Positions 54,584 to 64,000 of a DNA stretch of 64,000 nucleotides are shown piece after piece. The first letter of the stretch is position 1. Each line of letters begins with the position of its first letter. A program made the translations under genes and the position numbers. Source of the stretch: Bromus sterilis (taxonomy: Eukaryota > Streptophyta > Magnoliopsida > Poales > Poaceae). The notes beneath the pieces are model-generated. The model had not been told where the DNA came from and searched no databases. It saw nothing but the letters and a program-made list of their open reading frames with translations. The stretch spans positions 311,436,031-311,500,030 of the forward strand of contig OX465600.1 of the NCBI GenBank assembly GCA_950022295.1, written 5' to 3'.

Positions 54584-55903
54584 TCATGCGTAAAAACGCC
54601 GCAACATTTGGGCATTCCAGGCATGTGGCTCTTCTATATTATTCGTTACATCATATAACCGATAAGCCGCATTGCCTAAAACTCGGGTTACAATATAAGG
54701 ACCCTCCCAGGGGGGGGCTAGTTTGTGATCAGAGGTCTGTTTGACACGCAAAACCATGTCTCCTTCCTGAAAGGAGCGAGCTCGAATATGCCGCTCGTGA
54801 TATCGCCGAAGATCTTGCTGATAAAATGCTGAGCGTGTTAGGGCCAAGTTTCTTTCTTCTTCTAGGAGATCAACACCGTCCTGCCGGGCTGTTTCTGCTT
54901 CTTCTTTAGTGTACTGGGTTATTCGGGGGGCGTTGTGCTTGAGGTCACTTGGGAGGACAGCCTCTGACCCGTATACCAGAAAAAAAGGAGTTGCTCGAGT
55001 TGATCGGTTCGGAGTTGTTCTTAGTCCCCATAATACTGAGGGGAGCTCTTGGACCCATGCTAAGGCTGCTTCCTTCAACTCCCGCATGAGACGTCGTTTG
55101 ATTCCTTTCAAGATTAACCCATTTGCTCGTTCCACCTGTCCATTGGATTGAGGGTGTGCTACTGAGGCGAAGTTTACTCTAGTGCCCATGTTCCAGCAAA
55201 ACTGTATGAATTCGGCTGAATTAAAATTCGTCCCGTTGTCAGTTATGATGTCATGAGGGACGCCAAAACGATGCACGATACCTCGAATGAAGTTGACTGC
55301 TGTGGCTGATTTCAAACTTTTTATTGGTTTTGCCTCTATCCATTTTGTAAACTTGTCCACGGCTACTAGGATGTGCGTGAACCCGGATGTGCCTGTTTTC
55401 AGGGGCCCTATCATGTCCAACCCCCATGTAGCAAAAGGCCAAGCTAAGGGTATTGTTTTCAATTCGGAAGCTGGCTTGTGCGGCTGGTTGACATAGAACT
55501 GGCACCCCCTGCAGTGATCAACAATGTTCTTGGCATCTTTTAAAGCACTCGGCCAGAAGAATCCAGCTCGGAAGGCTTTGGCCACAAGTGTCCGACTTGA
55601 CGCGTGGTGACCGCATTCACCGGAGTGTATGTCTTGTAAGATGAGTCGGCCTTCTTCTTCCGAGATGCATCGTTGGGGGAGCTTTGTGACACTATTTCTG
55701 TACAGCTCGTTGTTTATCACTAAGTAGGATTTTGCTTTTCGTACTACTTGTTTGGCTTGCACTTCATCCTCGGGCAACTCCTGCTTTTGTAAGTATCTCA
55801 AAATGGGCAAGGACCATTCGGGAGGAATCACTTCTATGTCAAAAACAATATCTACCACTGCAGGAATATCTTCTTTGTTTGGAATGTTCCCATCTGGTAG
55901 CAT
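54584..55903 (-). CDS. Gypsy integrase
   Basis: 439 residues, open and in the RT frame. Zinc-binding HHCC region: SGECGHHASSRTLVAKAF with CRGCQFYV. Catalytic core: WGLDMIGPL (Asp), DIITDNGTNFNS (Asp) and HPQSNGQVERANGLI (Glu). The C-terminal end reads WEGPYIVTRVLGNAAYRLYD, then HAWNAQMLRRFYA, typical of Tat/Athila-type elements without chromodomain. It lacks its own start because it is the tail of the pol polyprotein, separated from RNase H only by the stop at 56069. Confidence 0.9.
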   Translation of the reverse strand: MLPDGNIPNKEDIPAVVDIVFDIEVIPPEWSLPILRYLQKQELPEDEVQAKQVVRKAKSYLVINNELYRNSVTKLPQRCISEEEGRLILQDIHSGECGHHASSRTLVAKAFRAGFFWPSALKDAKNIVDHCRGCQFYVNQPHKPASELKTIPLAWPFATWGLDMIGPLKTGTSGFTHILVAVDKFTKWIEAKPIKSLKSATAVNFIRGIVHRFGVPHDIITDNGTNFNSAEFIQFCWNMGTRVNFASVAHPQSNGQVERANGLILKGIKRRLMRELKEAALAWVQELPSVLWGLRTTPNRSTRATPFFLVYGSEAVLPSDLKHNAPRITQYTKEEAETARQDGVDLLEEERNLALTRSAFYQQDLRRYHERHIRARSFQEGDMVLRVKQTSDHKLAPPWEGPYIVTRVLGNAAYRLYDVTNNIEEPHAWNAQMLRRFYA

Positions 55904-56068
55904 GCTTGGATCAGCTTCCGAGTAAGGATCTTCCTTTATGGTTGGTGCGTGTATGCATTCTAGATAGATTCCTGAGGGGATTTGACCCCGAGTGGATCCT
56001 AACTTGGCTAGATCGTCTGCTGCTTGGTTTTGGGACCTTGGGATATGATGGAGCTCTAGCCCATCAAT

Positions 56069-58141
56069 TTATTTCTCCAGTTTCCTGACTGCTACGCAGT
56101 AGGTTGTCATTGATGTGCTTCGTATGTCCCATTCTTTCATGACCTGGTTAATCACTAGATCGGAATCTCCAAAATTCATCAACCTTCTGATGCCGAGTGA
56201 AATGGACATCCGTAATCCATACAGAAGGGCCTCATACTCGGCTTCGTTGTTTGTTGCGGGGAAATGGATTTGGAGGACAAATCTCATTTCATCCTTTCTT
56301 GGGGATACCAATACTACTCCTCCTCCTGCCCCATTTAACATCTTTGATCCATCAAAAAACATAGTCCAGTGCTCAGGGATTGGTTGTGGGATGCTTTGTG
56401 CTTCTGTCCATTCGGCCAAGAAATCTACCAGAGCCTCTGATTTAATGGCTTTTTTGGGCTGGTACTGGATATCATAAGGTAAGAGGTCTAGTCCCCATTT
56501 TGCAATTCTGCCTGTGGCATATCTATTGTTCATTATCTCGGCCAGAGGAGCTTCTGAGACTACTGTGACCGAGTGGTCCTCAAAGTAATGAGCCAGCTTT
56601 TGAGATGCCAAGTGAATTCCCATTGCCAACTTTTGGTAATGAGGATATCGTTGCTTGGATGGTGTGAGGACTTCGGAGATGAAATACACAGGTCTTTGAA
56701 CCTTCTGTGTTTTTCCTTCCTCCTCTCTTTCCACCACTATAGCTATGCTAACGACTTGGCTTGTGGCGGCGATGTATAACAAGAGTGGCTCCTTATCCTT
56801 CGGTGCTGCGAGAACTGGCCGAGTCGACAGTTGTTTTTTCAATTCTTCGAAGGCCACTTGAGCTTCTTCAGTCCACTTGAAGTTTGGCGATTTTTTCATT
56901 AGCTGATAGAGGGGGAGTGCTTTCTCTCCAAGTCGGGAAATGAATCGACTGAGTGCTGCGAGACACCCTGTCAATTTTTGGACATCTCGGAGTTTCTGAG
57001 GAGGTTTCATATTTTGAATTGCTGCTATCTTTTCAGGATTAGCTTCGATCCCTCTCTCAGAGACCATGAATCTGAGTAGTTTTCCTGCTGGTACACGAAA
57101 TACACACTTTTCAGGATTCAATTTGATGCTATAAGATCGCAGACTCTGAAAGGTTTCAACCAGGTCGGCCAACAAGCTATTTCCTTCAGCTGATTTGATT
57201 ACAATGTCATCAACATATACTTCAACATTTTTGCCAATTTTCCAAATCAAACAATTCTGCATCATGCGTTGATATGTAGCTCCTGCATTTTTAAGTCCGA
57301 ATGGCATGGTGATATAGCAAAAACATCCAAAAGGAGTTATAAATGCGGTTAGTATTTCATCTCGTTCATATAATCGGATTTGATGATAGCCCGAGTATGC
57401 ATCGAGGAAACATAGTCTTTCGCATCCAGATGTGGAATCCACAATCTGATCAATGCGAGGAAGAGGAAAGTGATCCTTCGGGCAAACCTTGTTGAGATGA
57501 CGGAAATCAACACAAGTTCTCCAAGTTTTATATTTCTTTGGAACCATCACGGGATTTGCTAACCACTCGGAGTGAAACACTTCCCTGATGAATCCAGCTG
57601 CTAGCAGTCTTGCTATCTCTTGTCCGATAGCTTTTCTTTTTTCCGATGAAAAACGCCTAAGGGACTCTTTTACTGGTCTTGCTTTTGGATCAACCCGTAA
57701 TTTGTGCTCAGCCAACTCCCTTGGGACTCCAGGCATGTCAGATGGCTTCCACGCAAAAATGTCCCAATTCTCACGGAGGAAGTTGATGAGCTCGAGTTCC
57801 TATTTAGGGTCCAAATCGGTGGCGATGTTGGTGTATTTGCTGTCATCGGAAGGATGTATCCGCACTTTTTTGGTCTCCCCTGCTGACTCAAATGAAGATG
57901 ACTTCTTCGGCTGTAACAGCTCGGATGCATCAACTGTTTTCTTCAACTCGGCAAACTCGACTTCTGCCATTTGTTGGTCGGCTATGAGTGATCCTTTCTG
58001 CAACAGTTCTTCTGCTTGTTTATAGTTTCCGGATATAGTGATCACACCTTTAGGACCGGGCATCTTCAACTTCAAATAGACAAAAAAGAATCGCCATGAA
58101 TTTTGCATAAGCGGGACGTCCGAGTAGCGCATGATAAGCAC
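56069..58141 (-). pseudogene. Gypsy reverse transcriptase and RNase H
   Basis: Open from 58141 except for a TAG near 57800 between DLDPK and ELELINFL. RT motifs: WRTCVDFRHLNKVCPKDHFP, FLDAYSGYHQI, FITPFGCFCYITMPFGLKNA and NVEVYVDDIVIKS (catalytic Asp pair, near 57210). The connection follows. The RNase H begins HWTMFFDGSKMLNGAGGGVV (near 56350), with NNEAEYEALLYGL. It ends at a TAA at 56069 inside the RNase H tail, after which the same frame continues toward the integrase. It would copy element RNA into DNA. Three lesions make it inactive unless corrected. Confidence 0.88.
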
Positions 58142-58658
58142 TCGGAAAGTCGACTACTTCAAAGGTAATCCTTTCTTTCCGAAAATTATCAGGTGTACCG
58201 AAAACCACATTTAGAGTAATCATGCCTAGCGAAAACGCCTTCTTTCCTGGGATGATTCCATGAAATTCCAAGTAACTGTTACTGAGTTTGGACATCGGAA
58301 TGTTCATATCTCTTAAGGTACTAGCATACAAAAGATTTATGCCACTGCCTCCGTCCATCAAGACATTCCTTAACCTAAAATTGCCCTTTCCTGTTTCCAC
58401 CAAGGGGTCCACTATCAAAGCATGTCTTCCAGGATGAGGGATATGAGGAGGGTGGTCCGACTGATCAAACGTAATCGGAGTATTCGCCCATTTCATATAA
58501 CTCGGAACAGCGGGAGCCATTGCGTTAACCTCTCTGAACCTTAATTTTTCAATTCTTTTTGATTCTCGTCCTGCAAAAATTACCAATACTCCGTCTTCCC
58601 GAGGAAAACCTTCACTATCTAGATCTGGGCTTCTTTCCTTTTTCTTTCCCTTGTCCTG
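58050..58658 (-). pseudogene. Gypsy aspartic protease region
   Basis: In the gag frame, directly after the TAG, it reads QDKGKKKERSPDLDSEGF. The retropepsin follows with FRLRNVLMDGGSGINLLYAS, the active-site Asp in MDGGSG, and ALLGRPAYAKFMAI. The frame is lost at a T-run near 58080-58095. The sequence carries on in the next frame as LKLKMPGPKGVITISGNYK. The protease would cut gag-pol. This copy needs both a stop bypass and a shift. Confidence 0.82.
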
Positions 58659-61001
58659 CTAGGATCCTACCTTTGCATTTTGTGCGGCTCTCTTGATTAG
58701 TCGGCATTGCCTAGCCGTGTGCTTTGGGAAAACTGTCTTTCCCTCCGCGTCTTGGGTGGTATGAAGAGGACAAGGCTGATTAAGGATGTCGTCATCATTT
58801 GAAGGCTTCTTTTGGCGAGGTTGCCACTCCTTTCTTGGCTGATTTTTGCTGTGGATGCCTACTGTATTTTCGGCTGCCACCAATTCGGCATCTGTAGGAG
58901 CCCCTTCTGCTTTTCGCTTACCGGTTCCACCTCCATTCTTTTGCTTAGGGTTGGATGCCGAGCTAGTATTTCGATACTGCTGGGTTTTTTGCCGAATTTC
59001 CTCTTCCCCATTAGCATACTTGTTTGCGATTTCCATCAATCTTCCCAGTGAAGTGACATCGGGAGATCTTGCCAGCTTCAAGCTTAACTCTTTGTACTTG
59101 ACACCTTGCTTAAAGGCATGAATAGCCTGGAACTCGGAAAATCCTTCCACTGAATTATGGAGAGTGATCCATCTCTGAATGTATTCTCGAGTAGGCTCAT
59201 TATGACCTTGGATGCACAACTGTAACTCGGTCAACCCTCCTGGTCTCTTGTAGGTTCCTTCAAAATTCTTGACAAAAACCCTGACCAAGTCTTCCCATGT
59301 CCAAATGTTGTTTGGTGGGAGCTGGTTTAGCCATGTCCGAGCTGAGCCTTCCAGCATCAGAGGAAGGTGCATCATGGCTATCTCGTCTCCACCACCTCCT
59401 ATCTGGACTGCTATTCTGTAGTCATCCAACCACGTTTGTGGCTTGGCATCACCCCGGTATTTTTCTACTCCTTGAGCTATCCTGAAGCGAGGAGGGATTG
59501 AGGTTGATCTGATCCTTTCGCTGAAACAGACAGGGCCCGTAGCCATCGGATAACTAGCTTGGTCTCGGCGATACATCCTCGCGCGATCTACTCGATTCTG
59601 AACCAGATAGCTTCGGCCGTCGTCATCAATGTCTCGATATCTTTCCTCTCGATGATCCATTCGGAGCTGCTCTTGGTCTCTCCTCCGAGCCGTGTAGTCA
59701 TCACCCCTTCTCTGAGCTACGAACTCTTCATCTCTTCTCCGAGCTGTCAATTCATCACCTCGTCTCCGAGCTGCGAACTCTTCGTCTCTTCCCCGAGCTG
59801 TGAACTCATCACCTCTTCGGAACTCCGGGTTACGAAACTGCTCATGGCGATATTCATCATGAGGATTTTCCCGGTTGTGAGGTGAATGATTTCTGTTTTT
59901 CCGAGGGGTATAAACGGATTGAGAGGTGCCTGTGAGGGGTGGCTGAGAGTGGACTCGCTGTAGTGATTGACTGACATCAGCGTTCTGCTCTACTGCCTTT
60001 TGCAGCAAGAATGCTAAATGTTCTATTCCTTCGGCTGCTGAACCGCTCGGCTGCAAGGATTTTGTGATCCGAGTGGTTGCTATTAGATTCTCCATTGGGG
60101 TATCCAGAGCTCGGAAGGGTTGATTTTCACCAATCCCCCTTAGTTGCCGACTGGTTCTACTCTGCTTAAGACGGGCTACTTCACGATCCTGGTGCTCCAA
60201 TGTATTCTGTAACTCGGATAGTCGTTGTCGCTCAGCTAAATTGGTTAACCTGGCCGCTTCCAAATGCTGCCCTTCCGGAGTTGATGTATCTATAGGGGTT
60301 TGCAATACTCTCTCTGCTATTTCGGCCGTCCCTTGTTCTTCCCGAGCAAGGGGTCGCCGACTCGAACCTCCGAGTTCTAGACGTCTGAAAGCCGATGTTC
60401 GCCGACGTTCTCCGAGTGGAATCTCATCATTGCCCCGAGCTGCTTCATTGGTCCTATCTCCCCCCTCTCTAGCCGGCGACGCCTGAGGTGGTGGAGTTCC
60501 GGCCATACAAACTTCAGCCATAGTGACGGGAGTACCATTTCTCCCTTCTTGTTCGCCTTCTGGTTCCGAATCTGACATCAGAAGGTCTTCGTCGTCTTCA
60601 GAGTTGAAGATGTGCATTAGAGACGCCGTCGGTCCCTCCTTCGCGATTAACTCACTGATGGCCTGCTGCGCCGACTCCACTGAGTCAATGACTGCCACCT
60701 GCTGGATTGGGCGGGACTTGTTTCGATAGGGAACACGCGGGAGGCCCGACCTCTTCTTCTTGCGATGAACAGGAAATATGGCTTGGGCTTGAGGAAGACC
60801 TGGTAACTGGAGGCGAAGGGTTCCCGATTCATCGGCTCGAAAGTGCACGATGCCTCTTAAAGGCAACAACTGTGCTTGGAGCGGCGCATCCGCCAGCCAA
60901 GCAGAATCGTCAGCCACAAAGGCTAACGATCCAAAAGAGAACTTCTCGCCGCGGATGAGTTGAGGACCGCAGGATGACGAGGAAGACGAAAAGAATCCCA
61001 T
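58659..61001 (-). CDS. Gypsy gag polyprotein
   Basis: 780 residues, intact. The N-terminal half is rich in Arg, Glu and Ser. It contains a short tandem repeat of about 11 residues (EEFAARRRGDELTARRRDEE and copies; 59680-59830). The Retrotrans_gag domain is in the C-terminal third: QTWLDDYRIAVQIGG, LEGSARTWLNQLP, WEDLVRVFVKNFEGTY and EYIQRWITLHNS. No standard CCHC knuckle is present; a Cys/His tail (CPLHTTQ ... KHTARQCR) may replace it. The start at 61001 lies 22 bases inside the primer site. The frame continues into the protease region after a single TAG at 58659-58661. Confidence 0.9.
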   Translation of the reverse strand: MGFFSSSSSSCGPQLIRGEKFSFGSLAFVADDSAWLADAPLQAQLLPLRGIVHFRADESGTLRLQLPGLPQAQAIFPVHRKKKRSGLPRVPYRNKSRPIQQVAVIDSVESAQQAISELIAKEGPTASLMHIFNSEDDEDLLMSDSEPEGEQEGRNGTPVTMAEVCMAGTPPPQASPAREGGDRTNEAARGNDEIPLGERRRTSAFRRLELGGSSRRPLAREEQGTAEIAERVLQTPIDTSTPEGQHLEAARLTNLAERQRLSELQNTLEHQDREVARLKQSRTSRQLRGIGENQPFRALDTPMENLIATTRITKSLQPSGSAAEGIEHLAFLLQKAVEQNADVSQSLQRVHSQPPLTGTSQSVYTPRKNRNHSPHNRENPHDEYRHEQFRNPEFRRGDEFTARGRDEEFAARRRGDELTARRRDEEFVAQRRGDDYTARRRDQEQLRMDHREERYRDIDDDGRSYLVQNRVDRARMYRRDQASYPMATGPVCFSERIRSTSIPPRFRIAQGVEKYRGDAKPQTWLDDYRIAVQIGGGGDEIAMMHLPLMLEGSARTWLNQLPPNNIWTWEDLVRVFVKNFEGTYKRPGGLTELQLCIQGHNEPTREYIQRWITLHNSVEGFSEFQAIHAFKQGVKYKELSLKLARSPDVTSLGRLMEIANKYANGEEEIRQKTQQYRNTSSASNPKQKNGGGTGKRKAEGAPTDAELVAAENTVGIHSKNQPRKEWQPRQKKPSNDDDILNQPCPLHTTQDAEGKTVFPKHTARQCRLIKRAAQNAKVGS

Positions 61002-61023
61002 CTTTGCGGTTGCTGATCAGCTC

Positions 61024-61043
61024 AGCCCCACGGTGGGCGCCAA
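61024..61043 (-). other. Primer-binding site, tRNA-Lys type
   Basis: Plus-strand AGCCCCACGGTGGGCGCCA is identical to the 3' end of plant tRNA-Lys(CTT) including CCA, so its complement would bind that tRNA. It sits beside the LTR with two or three bases between. It is a primer site, not a tRNA gene. Confidence 0.88.
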
Positions 61044-61044
61044 T

Positions 61045-61732
61045 TGTTGTGGTGATATATTCAACAATAGATATAGGGGTAGTAACGGAGCTATGAGGAT
61101 CTGTACACAAAGATGGTGACACCGGGAGAGATTATACAGGTTAGGCCTCTCCTCAGAGATAACAACCTTACTCCTGTCCCAAGTGTCTTGGGGTATTTTT
61201 CTTGGTATATGTTCTCACCTAAGCCCCCCTTCCTGGGGTGAAGGGATGGGCTTATATAGAGTACGCCCCGTCCCTTCACTGTCCAGTAGTGTGTTTTGAT
61301 TACAGGGTTAATAGTAGCTATTATTACAATGAGAAACGTCTCCCCATTATTGTCATTCAAGTAGGGGTAACGCCTGTGGGTTTAATGACTTGTAACTCCA
61401 GATTCTCTTCTTCCTGTCCGAATGCCATGCATCTCGGTCTTTTCTGCTTCCGAGTAGCGCCCTTACTCGGATAGTAACACCTTGCTCCGAGTGATGTCCT
61501 ACTCGGAAGTAACCTCGTCCGAGTAAGGTTTCTTCCGTAGTGGTGATGTCTTCCGAGTAAGCTAACTACTCGGAAGGGCTTGAGTTCATCCGAGCAGTTC
61601 CTTATTAAGAAGTAGAAGAGGGGAAGGAGTTTCGTGTTTTTTGTTTTATGAGTGTTTTCTAAGGGATGGTAAGCCTAAGGATACCCCTTAATATAAGGTG
61701 CATGAGGGTATACCTTAGGTATTACCACGACA
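61045..61732 (-). repeat. 5' LTR of the Gypsy element
   Basis: Same length as the 3' LTR, with about eight substitutions by eye (for example TATTAAGAAG at 61604 against TATTCGGAAG). Followed by the duplication GTCCT. Confidence 0.95.
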
Positions 61733-63679
61733 GTCCTCCAAGGTTGCCTTATTCAACAAAGCGGACAGGGCATCAGCAACAAATAAGAACAAGAACGGCG
61801 AAAGAGGGTCACCTTGGCGAAGACCTCTCGAAGGCGAAAAACTTTGTAGTAATTTCCCATTTAACTTCACCGAGTAGCTAACCGAAGAAACACACGCCAT
61901 AACTCTTGAAACCCAGTTATGGGAGAAGCCCCACTTTGACAATGCTTTCTCCAAAAAATCCCAGTCTACACGATCATATGCTTTAGATAGATCGAGTTTA
62001 TAAGCACAGAAATTCGAAGCCCCTGAACGGTGGTTCTGGATATGATGAGCAACCTCAAAAGCAATGATCGAGTTGTCCGATATTAAACGCCCCGTAATAA
62101 AAGCACTTTGATTTTCCGAGATGAGATCAGAAAGCAAAGGCCGCAGCCTATTCACCATGCACTTGGAGACAATCTTGTAGACAACATTACACAAACTGAT
62201 CGGCCGAAAGTCCTTTAGGGAGGTAGGATTGGGGATTTTCGGAATGAGGACTATGGCCGTATCGTTCACACCAGACGACATTATACCCGTACGAAAGAAC
62301 TCCAACACAGTCGCGATTACTTCCGCCTTGAACACAATCCAATTACGCTGAAAAAACCTCGCCGGGAAACCGTCAGGACCCGAGGCCTTCAAGGGACCAA
62401 TCTGAAATAGGGCATCGGAGATCTCTTTCTCCGTGAATGGAGCATCCAGGGATGTATTCATCTCTGCAGTTACCCTTGCCGAAATAAAATCCAGTACACC
62501 TTCCGGATCAACAGTTGGATCCTTAGTATAGACCTCCTTGAAGTAGGAGGACGCCATCCTCTCCATCTCTGAAGGCGCCGAAGACCAAGTACCATCCTCT
62601 TTACGAAGCCGTTATATAAAATTTCTGCGTGCCCTCCAAACAGCTCGGCGATGCAGATATTTGGTATTACGCTCGCCTTCTTGTAACCACGTGATCGTTG
62701 CAGCCACATCATCTCCTCCCTATACAGAAGCTCATCCAACTGTGACATTTTATTGCGTATAGTACTATGATCACCATTACCATGATGTAGCTCCTCGAGC
62801 TGCTTTCTCAACAACTCAATGTCCCGTAAAACATTGCCAAACTTTTCCTTCTTCCACTGTTGCAGACTTCGCATCATACTTCCCAGGGACTTAGACACAG
62901 CACCCAAGTCACCATTCGGCCGATCTTTTTCCCAAGCTTTAGCAATAACATCAGGAAGAGAGGGTTCCCTCTCCCACATAATTTCATATTTTGGTGAAGA
63001 TCGCCGCTGTTCAGAAACATCCGGCACCAATTGAAGTAGCAGCGGAAGATGGTCAGACCGTGAAGAAAGAAGGTGTTGAACACGTGCAAACGGAAAGATT
63101 TCCTTCCACGCTTCATCAGCACAAGCCCGGTCCAGCCTCACCCGCACATTAGCCATGCCTGTCCTCCCATTATTGTATGTGAAAGGGAGACCCGAGAATC
63201 CCAAGTCCCAAAGTTCACAGACCAACAAAGCATCTCTAAAGGCCTCCATTTGCTGTTCACTCCGAGCAGTACTGGAAAAATGTTCATGTTGCCAGGCGGC
63301 CTCATTAAAATCCCCACAGACTAACCACGGGTGTTCAGATAAACCTCGGAGCCGAATCAAGTGTTCCCACATCAAATATCGGTTTTCCACTCTGGGTTCA
63401 CCATACACAAAGGTGACTCTCCACTGAACTCCCACTGAATTATCTTCCACCATTGCATCAATGTATCTAGCACAAGAGTCTAGAACAGTTACTTTGAGAG
63501 ATTCATCCCAAAACAGCGCCAAGCCACCACTAAAACCCTCGCTCGACACGCCACAGAATCCTTTCAAACCAAGTCGCCACTTCAACTTTTCAACCTTGCT
63601 TGCTTCTTGTCTGGTCTCACAAAGAAAGACCAGCTTGGGGTTATTAGCTTTATGGAGGGCTAACACCTCTTGAACTGTC
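61733..63679 (-). pseudogene. LINE ORF2, N-terminal part (endonuclease and RT start)
   Basis: The APE-type endonuclease reads from about 63675: NPKLVFLCETR, GGLALFWDES, LVCGDFNEAAW, VRVRLDRACAD and SSRSDHLPLLL (63600-63020). After a frame change near 62690 the RT begins: KASGPDGFPARFFQ, FRPISLCNVVYKIVSK, YKLDLSKAYDRVDWDFL and GLRQGDPLSPFLFLFVADA (62390-61760). It stops at the Gypsy target duplication and resumes at 34729 with the YADD-equivalent LADDS. A CTGT before 63680 shows the 5' end was cut by another LTR element. LINEs copy themselves by target-primed reverse transcription; this one cannot. Confidence 0.88.
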
Positions 63680-64000
63680 TGTTGGAAATATGCCCTAGAG
63701 GCAATAATAAAATGTTATTATATATATATTTCCACGTTCGTAATTAATGTTTATATTTCTGTGCTATAATTGCAATGACCCTGACTGTGAGATTCAGAAG
63801 AAAACTCATTTGCATGTGTGGAAATGTAAACACCAAGAGTTCCTGGTTTAGCCTCTAAGACCAGCTCATGTGCTAACTGATGATTACGTTTTCTTAATCA
63901 TGGACATTGTTCTTGTAACAAGGATGTCAGTAGCAATGGGAACATATTGTTAGCAGAACAATGATGTTGAACCGACCCCAGTATTGAATGATATACTTAG
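63680..64000 (+). mobile_element. Copia LTR start (Angela/BARE-like), runs off the window
   Basis: Begins TGTTGGAAATATGCCCTAGAGGCAATAATAAA, which I recognise as the start of Angela/BARE1/WIS LTRs. The downstream part (GTAAACACCAAGAGTTCCTGG, CATGGACATTG) is clearly diverged from them as I recall them, so it is a related family. It truncates the LINE at its 5' side. The other LTR end and target duplication are outside the window. Confidence 0.8.

Larger units (their letters stand above)
34730..61732 (-). mobile_element. Ty3/Gypsy retrotransposon (non-chromovirus, Tat-like) with antisense gene
   Basis: LTRs at 34730-35417 and 61045-61732 (688 bp each) start TGTTGTGGTGATATATTC and end ATTACCACGACA. 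The target duplication GTCCT is at 34725-34729 and 61733-61737. The tRNA-Lys primer site abuts the right LTR, so gag-pol reads leftwards: gag, protease, RT-RNase H, integrase. The integrase lacks a chromodomain. A spliced gene on the opposite strand occupies the 3' part (36324-39905). A 14-kb Copia sits inside it at 39973-54034. No clear polypurine tract precedes the left LTR. Pol carries stops and a shift. About eight LTR differences by eye suggest a recent insertion. Confidence 0.95.

Noticed and set aside
61024..61043. tRNA-Lys sequence
   Set aside because: Only the 3' end is present and it abuts an LTR, so it is a primer-binding site.

Overview
The window looks like intergenic DNA from a large grass genome, most probably Triticeae (wheat, Aegilops, barley or rye). 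It is almost entirely nested transposable elements. I recognise a CACTA transposon with a 13-bp terminal inverted repeat and grass-type subterminal AGTCCCGGTT repeats, Sirevirus-like and other Copia elements, a Ty3/Gypsy element with an extra antisense gene, a plant LINE, two solo LTRs and several small DNA elements. Only one host gene looks intact: a short intronless type I MADS-box gene at 26298-26798. A short receptor-kinase fragment at 22311-22420 is the only other host coding sequence I recognise.

Layout, left to right. 1-884 is unassigned flank. 885-10318 is a complete CACTA element (TSD AAG) transcribed leftwards, with a damaged TNP2-type transposase, a Ulp1-like protease gene and a small coiled-coil membrane protein. 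10322-12700 is the interrupted flank plus a small TIR element with a nested MITE. 12701-17061 is a non-autonomous LTR element (TSD GGACG) split by a solo LTR at 14817-16272 (TSD ACCTC). 17067-20994 is AT-rich DNA plus a non-LTR-like 3' tail. 20995-22310 is a 117-bp satellite array. 23625-24515 is a second, about 315-bp, tandem array. A reverse-oriented LTR remnant follows, then the MADS gene.

From 26886 to the right edge there is one deep nest. A Copia element (26886-33561) holds a solo LTR (TSD GACCA), an 823-bp Mutator-like element (9-bp TSD) and a 2.1-kb insert flanked by a 188-bp duplication. It is broken by a minus-strand LINE (33562-63679). The LINE is split inside its reverse transcriptase by a 27-kb Gypsy element (34730-61732, TSD GTCCT). 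That Gypsy is split by a 14-kb Copia/Sirevirus-like element (39973-54034, TSD AGTTT). The LINE is cut at its 5' end by another Copia LTR that runs off the window.

How the genes work together. The CACTA proteins would serve excision and insertion of the element. In both large LTR elements gag and pol read leftwards. Each also carries non-gag-pol coding capacity: a seven-exon, 909-codon gene antisense to the Gypsy, with TATA box, consistent splice sites and AATAAA, and a 1308-residue third ORF in the Copia. These two, and the CACTA accessory genes, are the most interesting content. LTR identity by eye (about 8 differences in 688 bp for the Gypsy, about 13 in 1284 bp for the inner Copia) suggests both inserted within roughly the last half million years, in the order the nesting requires.
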